Source: Zymomonas sp.
Lineage (GTDB): Bacteria; Pseudomonadota; Alphaproteobacteria; Sphingomonadales; Sphingomonadaceae
NCBI RefSeq assembly: GCF_020216885.1
Contig: NZ_JAIWON010000064.1
Span: forward strand, 1-16,492
Direction: 5' to 3'
DNA length: 16,492 nucleotides
The notes under the pieces are model-generated. The model saw nothing but the letters and a program-made list of their open reading frames with translations. It had not been told where the DNA came from and searched no databases. Positions 13,853 to 16,492 of this stretch are shown piece by piece (the stretch's first letter is position 1; each line of letters opens with the position of its first letter). The position numbers and the translations under genes were made by a program.

Positions 13853-15592
13853 TCAAGCTTTCTTCTTGGACAGGCGTTTTTTCTCGGCTCTGTCTTGGCG
13901 TTCTTCCGGTGTTGAATGACGATGCTGTAACCACATCATCTGCGCCAGAGAAATAAGGTTATTAAAGATATAATAGACCTGCAAACCGGCCGCCAAAGGT
14001 GCCATGAAGATCACCGAAATCAAAGGCAAAAAGCTCATGATCTGTTGCTGTGCCGGTTCCAGCTGTTGCGGGCTGGCACGGAATTGCAACCACATGGTGA
14101 TACCCAAAATGATAGGCAGAACACCGATCATCAGGAAATGCGGCGGGGTAAAATGCAGCAAGCCGAAAAGATTAAACGGCGTTAAAGGATCTGGAGCCGA
14201 TAAATCTTTGATCCACAAGATAAAGGGCTGATGACGGCTTTCGATCGTCACAAGCAATGTCTTGTAGAGCGCAATAAAGATCGGGAACTGAATAAACATT
14301 GGCAAGCATCCAGCAAAAGGATTCACTTTTTCCTTTTGATAGAGCGTTACCAATTCTTGCCGCATTCTGGCTTCATCATTTTTATAGCGTTCGCGAACCG
14401 CCTGCATTTTAGGCTGTAACCGCCGCATTGAAGCCATCGAGGCATATTGCTTGTTCGCAATCGGGAAGATCAAAGCACGGATGGTGACCACCATCAAAAT
14501 GATGGCGAGGCCGTAATTGCCGACATGCAAGAACAACCAGTCGAGATAATAGAAAAAGACTTTTTCAATAATCGCGAACCAGCCCCAATCAATCGCTTTA
14601 TCAAAATGAGGCAGATGTAACTGATCGCGGTAGCGATCAAGAACGCGGACTTCTTTGGCACCGGCAAAAACATCAACACTGGTGCTGGCGGTTTTTCCTG
14701 CGGCAACCACCACCGGAGCCACCGTGAAATCAGCCTGATAATGGTGATTGGAACTGCTTCTGAAATCAGTATCAATCGCGATTTTCTGATTATGGGGCGC
14801 AAGAGCCGTCAGCCAATATTTATCGGAAAATCCGACCCAACCGCCTTGGGTGTTATTACGAATGCTATTATTGGTGGCTTTATCAATATCCGCAAAATCG
14901 ACATGATAATTGACCGAACCATTGAATACGCCAATAGGCCCCGTGTGCAACGTCCATGAACTGGCTGTTTTGAAAACACCTTGATGGTTAGTCAAAACAT
15001 AGGGCTGGACAATAACCGGACTATTGCCACGATTGATAACGCTTTCAGTCGCATTGAACATATAATCATGATCAACAGACAAGGTTATTCTAAAAATCTG
15101 GCCTTGCTGGTTATTCCAGTAAAAATTGACAGGATGGTCAGCTGTCAGCTTATCGCTATCCGCCTTCCAAAGGCTATCCGCATTCGGCAAAGCGATATTT
15201 TCACCTGTCCATCCAAATGAGGTGAACCAAGCATTTTCTGTGCCTGCGGGTGAAAATAATCTGACGGCCGGAGAATTTTTAGCAAGGGTTTCACGATGAC
15301 GGATAAGAGTCAGATCATCAAGGCGTAACCCTTTCAGATTAACAGAACCCTCAACGCTTTCTGTCAAAATCGGCAGGCGAGGGGTTTCTTGTAAAACCTG
15401 ATCGACGGGCTTTAAAGGTTTGTCGCCGGATTCTTCTGCGGTTAATTCAGTTTTTGGCTGATTTTTACCCTGCTGTGTTGGAGCAGGCGGCGTTGATAAC
15501 CAGTGTTTGGTTACAAAGCTCCAGCCAAATAAAATAAGAGCAGAAAGAATGGTAACAATAACCAGATTACGCTGCTGGTGCTTATCGTCCAT
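13853..15592 (-). CDS. yidC: Membrane protein insertase YidC
   Basis: Inner-membrane insertase of the YidC/Oxa1/Alb3 family, working alone or with SecYEG. The 579-residue product has the Gram-negative layout: a first membrane helix (about 10-27), a Pro/Gln/Lys-rich linker, a large periplasmic beta domain (about 75-330), and a C-terminal Oxa1 core (about 340-560) with five hydrophobic segments. Arg372 in the TIRALIFP helix corresponds to the conserved arginine of the hydrophilic groove, and the following cytoplasmic coiled region with MQAVRERYKND is typical. The tail is basic (EKKRLSKKKA), which may contact ribosomes. The ATG follows the yidD stop by 17 bp, with AAGGGTG upstream. Confidence 0.97.
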   Translation of the reverse strand: MDDKHQQRNLVIVTILSALILFGWSFVTKHWLSTPPAPTQQGKNQPKTELTAEESGDKPLKPVDQVLQETPRLPILTESVEGSVNLKGLRLDDLTLIRHRETLAKNSPAVRLFSPAGTENAWFTSFGWTGENIALPNADSLWKADSDKLTADHPVNFYWNNQQGQIFRITLSVDHDYMFNATESVINRGNSPVIVQPYVLTNHQGVFKTASSWTLHTGPIGVFNGSVNYHVDFADIDKATNNSIRNNTQGGWVGFSDKYWLTALAPHNQKIAIDTDFRSSSNHHYQADFTVAPVVVAAGKTASTSVDVFAGAKEVRVLDRYRDQLHLPHFDKAIDWGWFAIIEKVFFYYLDWLFLHVGNYGLAIILMVVTIRALIFPIANKQYASMASMRRLQPKMQAVRERYKNDEARMRQELVTLYQKEKVNPFAGCLPMFIQFPIFIALYKTLLVTIESRHQPFILWIKDLSAPDPLTPFNLFGLLHFTPPHFLMIGVLPIILGITMWLQFRASPQQLEPAQQQIMSFLPLISVIFMAPLAAGLQVYYIFNNLISLAQMMWLQHRHSTPEERQDRAEKKRLSKKKA

Positions 15593-15609
15593 ATCGTTGT
15601 TTCACCCTT

Positions 15610-15822
15610 TCAAGGCACTGGATCATGCCCACACCCGCCCCATGGGTGGCAACGGGCTAGACGTTTTATGGTAAGCCAGCTTCCCTTTATTGCTCCATAT
15701 CGGCGCCATGCTGTAATGGCATAAGCTGAACAACTGGGATAATAGCGGCAGGAAGACGGCAAAAGCCGTGATGGACCCCATTGCCACAAGCGGGCCAACA
15801 AAATAAGCGCATGGGCGATCAT
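15610..15822 (-). CDS. yidD: Membrane protein insertion efficiency factor YidD
   Basis: Small membrane-associated protein that helps YidC-dependent insertion. The 70-residue product shows the family signature almost complete: [14 protein letters not shown] with three conserved cysteines/serines, then [19 protein letters not shown] at the end, with an amphipathic hydrophobic N-terminus ([13 protein letters not shown]). Its ATG overlaps the rnpA stop by four bases (ATGA), and yidC follows 17 bp later, so it sits in the standard place between rnpA and yidC. Length and ending agree with the family. Confidence 0.95.
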   Translation of the reverse strand: MIAHALILLARLWQWGPSRLLPSSCRYYPSCSAYAITAWRRYGAIKGSWLTIKRLARCHPWGGCGHDPVP

Positions 15823-16283
15823 CGCCGCATACGCGCCAAAGCTTTTGACAATTGACGATAAAGATCATCAAAATTGCCGTGAAAGGCAGCTCGCCGACCA
15901 ATCAATATATGATCAGCGCCTTCTACACCGCTGGCAGGCAGCAGTGATTGGACTAAAGCCCTGAAACGCCGCTTGATCCGGTTGCGGACGACTGCATTGC
16001 CGGTTTTCTTTGTTACCGTATAGCCTATACGCATATCCGGATTATCATCATGACGATGATAAACTAACAAGACAAAAGCCGGCATAGCCACGCGTTTACC
16101 GCGGTTAGCCGCAAGAAAATCAGCGCGGCGCTTAAGAACTGCTACGCGGACAGTTTCTTGCGGCTGCGAGCCCGACGGGCTGCCAGAATCTTGCGACCGC
16201 CCGGGGTTGCAGACCGGGTACGGAAACCGTGCCGGCGCTTGCGCACGAGGTTGCTCGGCTGAAAAGTGCGCTTCATCGCTCAT
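15819..16283 (-). CDS. rnpA: RNase P protein component, N-terminally extended over rpmH
   Basis: Protein subunit of RNase P, which cuts 5' leaders from pre-tRNA with the catalytic RNA. The conserved core (about residues 48-154) shows [37 protein letters not shown] with the RNR motif at 100-102, and GADHILIGR. The only suitable in-frame start is the ATG at 16283, giving 154 residues against a usual 110-125. No ATG, GTG, TTG, CTG or ATT codon occurs in this frame between codon 1 and the GTG at codon 65, and starting there would remove the conserved first helix. The extra N-terminal stretch is Pro/Gln/Ser/Arg-rich and is rpmH read in another frame. GAGGA abuts this ATG, a poor spacing. Core identity is sure; the start is an inference from the lack of alternatives. 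Confidence 0.9.
   Translation of the reverse strand: MSDEAHFSAEQPRAQAPARFPYPVCNPGRSQDSGSPSGSQPQETVRVAVLKRRADFLAANRGKRVAMPAFVLLVYHRHDDNPDMRIGYTVTKKTGNAVVRNRIKRRFRALVQSLLPASGVEGADHILIGRRAAFHGNFDDLYRQLSKALARMRR
16142..16276 (-). CDS. rpmH: 50S ribosomal protein L34
   Basis: Small basic protein of the large ribosomal subunit. The 44-residue translation, [19 protein letters not shown] through [12 protein letters not shown], is an essentially canonical L34 of exact family length. The ATG at 16276 has GAGGA 7-8 nt upstream, ideal spacing. It is the first gene of the rpmH-rnpA-yidD-yidC-engB cluster. The whole gene lies within the extended reading frame of rnpA, whose start codon is 7 nt upstream, so the two genes would share one ribosome binding site. 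Confidence 0.97.
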   Translation of the reverse strand: MKRTFQPSNLVRKRRHGFRTRSATPGGRKILAARRARSRKKLSA

Positions 16284-16349
16284 TCCTCAACAGTATTTCT
16301 TGATTGTTAAAAAAGGCCACCGACACACGGCAGCCATATCTAATGGGCG

Positions 16350-16378
16350 TGAATAGGGAAGATGATGGAAAAAGTCAA
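16350..16378 (-). promoter_or_regulatory. Candidate promoter of the rpmH cluster
   Basis: On the minus strand, TTGACT (16373-16378) and TATTCA (16350-16355) are separated by 17 bp. The -35 is good and the -10 poor. Transcription would begin near 16343, about 60 nt before the rnpA and rpmH starts. No gene was seen in 16284-16492. Confidence 0.45.
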
Positions 16379-16492
16379 CGGTTGCGCCAAGATTCATTTT
16401 TGAACGCTCATTGAATAGCCTTTTTTTAAATAAAACAGCTGATAAAAAGGATTTGAAAAATATCTTTTTGAAGAATTAAACCCTATATAAGA

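Noticed and set aside
13669..13956. Plus-strand open frame of 95 codons opposite engB and yidC
   Set aside because: It is antisense to two well-supported genes and has no family character.
16452..16491. Promoter-like TTGAAA and TATATA elements at the right edge
   Set aside because: Spacings of about 10 or 26 bp do not fit sigma-70, and no downstream gene is visible.

Overview
The window looks like chromosomal DNA of a low-GC sphingomonad, most likely Zymomonas mobilis. Three things point there: the alphaproteobacterial gene orders rpmH-rnpA-yidD-yidC-engB and secB/timA/mltA/smrA, protein sequences of sphingomonad type, and a moderate base composition that is unusual for that group. The species is an inference from recalled gene orders and protein style; no database comparison was possible. 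No rRNA, tRNA, CRISPR array, insertion sequence or prophage was seen.

Left part (1-3540, minus strand): secB, murJ and trpS are read leftward. They encode the export chaperone SecB, the lipid II flippase MurJ and tryptophanyl-tRNA synthetase. A hairpin terminator separates secB from murJ, while murJ and trpS are 20 bp apart. TrpS carries an AT-rich insertion of about 44 residues. Divergent from secB is a plus-strand run (3890-7241): Tim44-like timA, a small unrecognised lipoprotein, the lytic transglycosylase mltA, the Smr-domain gene smrA, and a small DUF2628-like membrane protein. This group is mainly concerned with the cell envelope. It converges on dapE (lysine/diaminopimelate synthesis, minus strand), with a strong hairpin between them.

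Middle part (8428-13139, plus strand): an iron-uptake operon follows a promoter whose TTGACA element overlaps a good Fur-box match. It encodes an FhuA/FoxA-type TonB-dependent siderophore receptor, two very small membrane proteins, and a PepSY-type membrane protein probably acting as a siderophore reductase. All three junctions overlap by 1-4 bases, which suggests translational coupling. The receptor gene begins inside a run of eight G residues, a possible slippage switch.

Right part (13138-16492, minus strand): rpmH, rnpA, yidD, yidC and engB form the conserved ribosome/RNase P/membrane-insertase cluster, ending in a good intrinsic terminator.

The most striking observation is at rpmH/rnpA. 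The RNase P protein frame has no usable start codon at its normal position. Its only suitable in-frame start is 7 nt upstream of the rpmH start, so rpmH (44 codons) would lie wholly inside an N-terminally extended rnpA in another frame. This resembles the arrangement described for Thermus.
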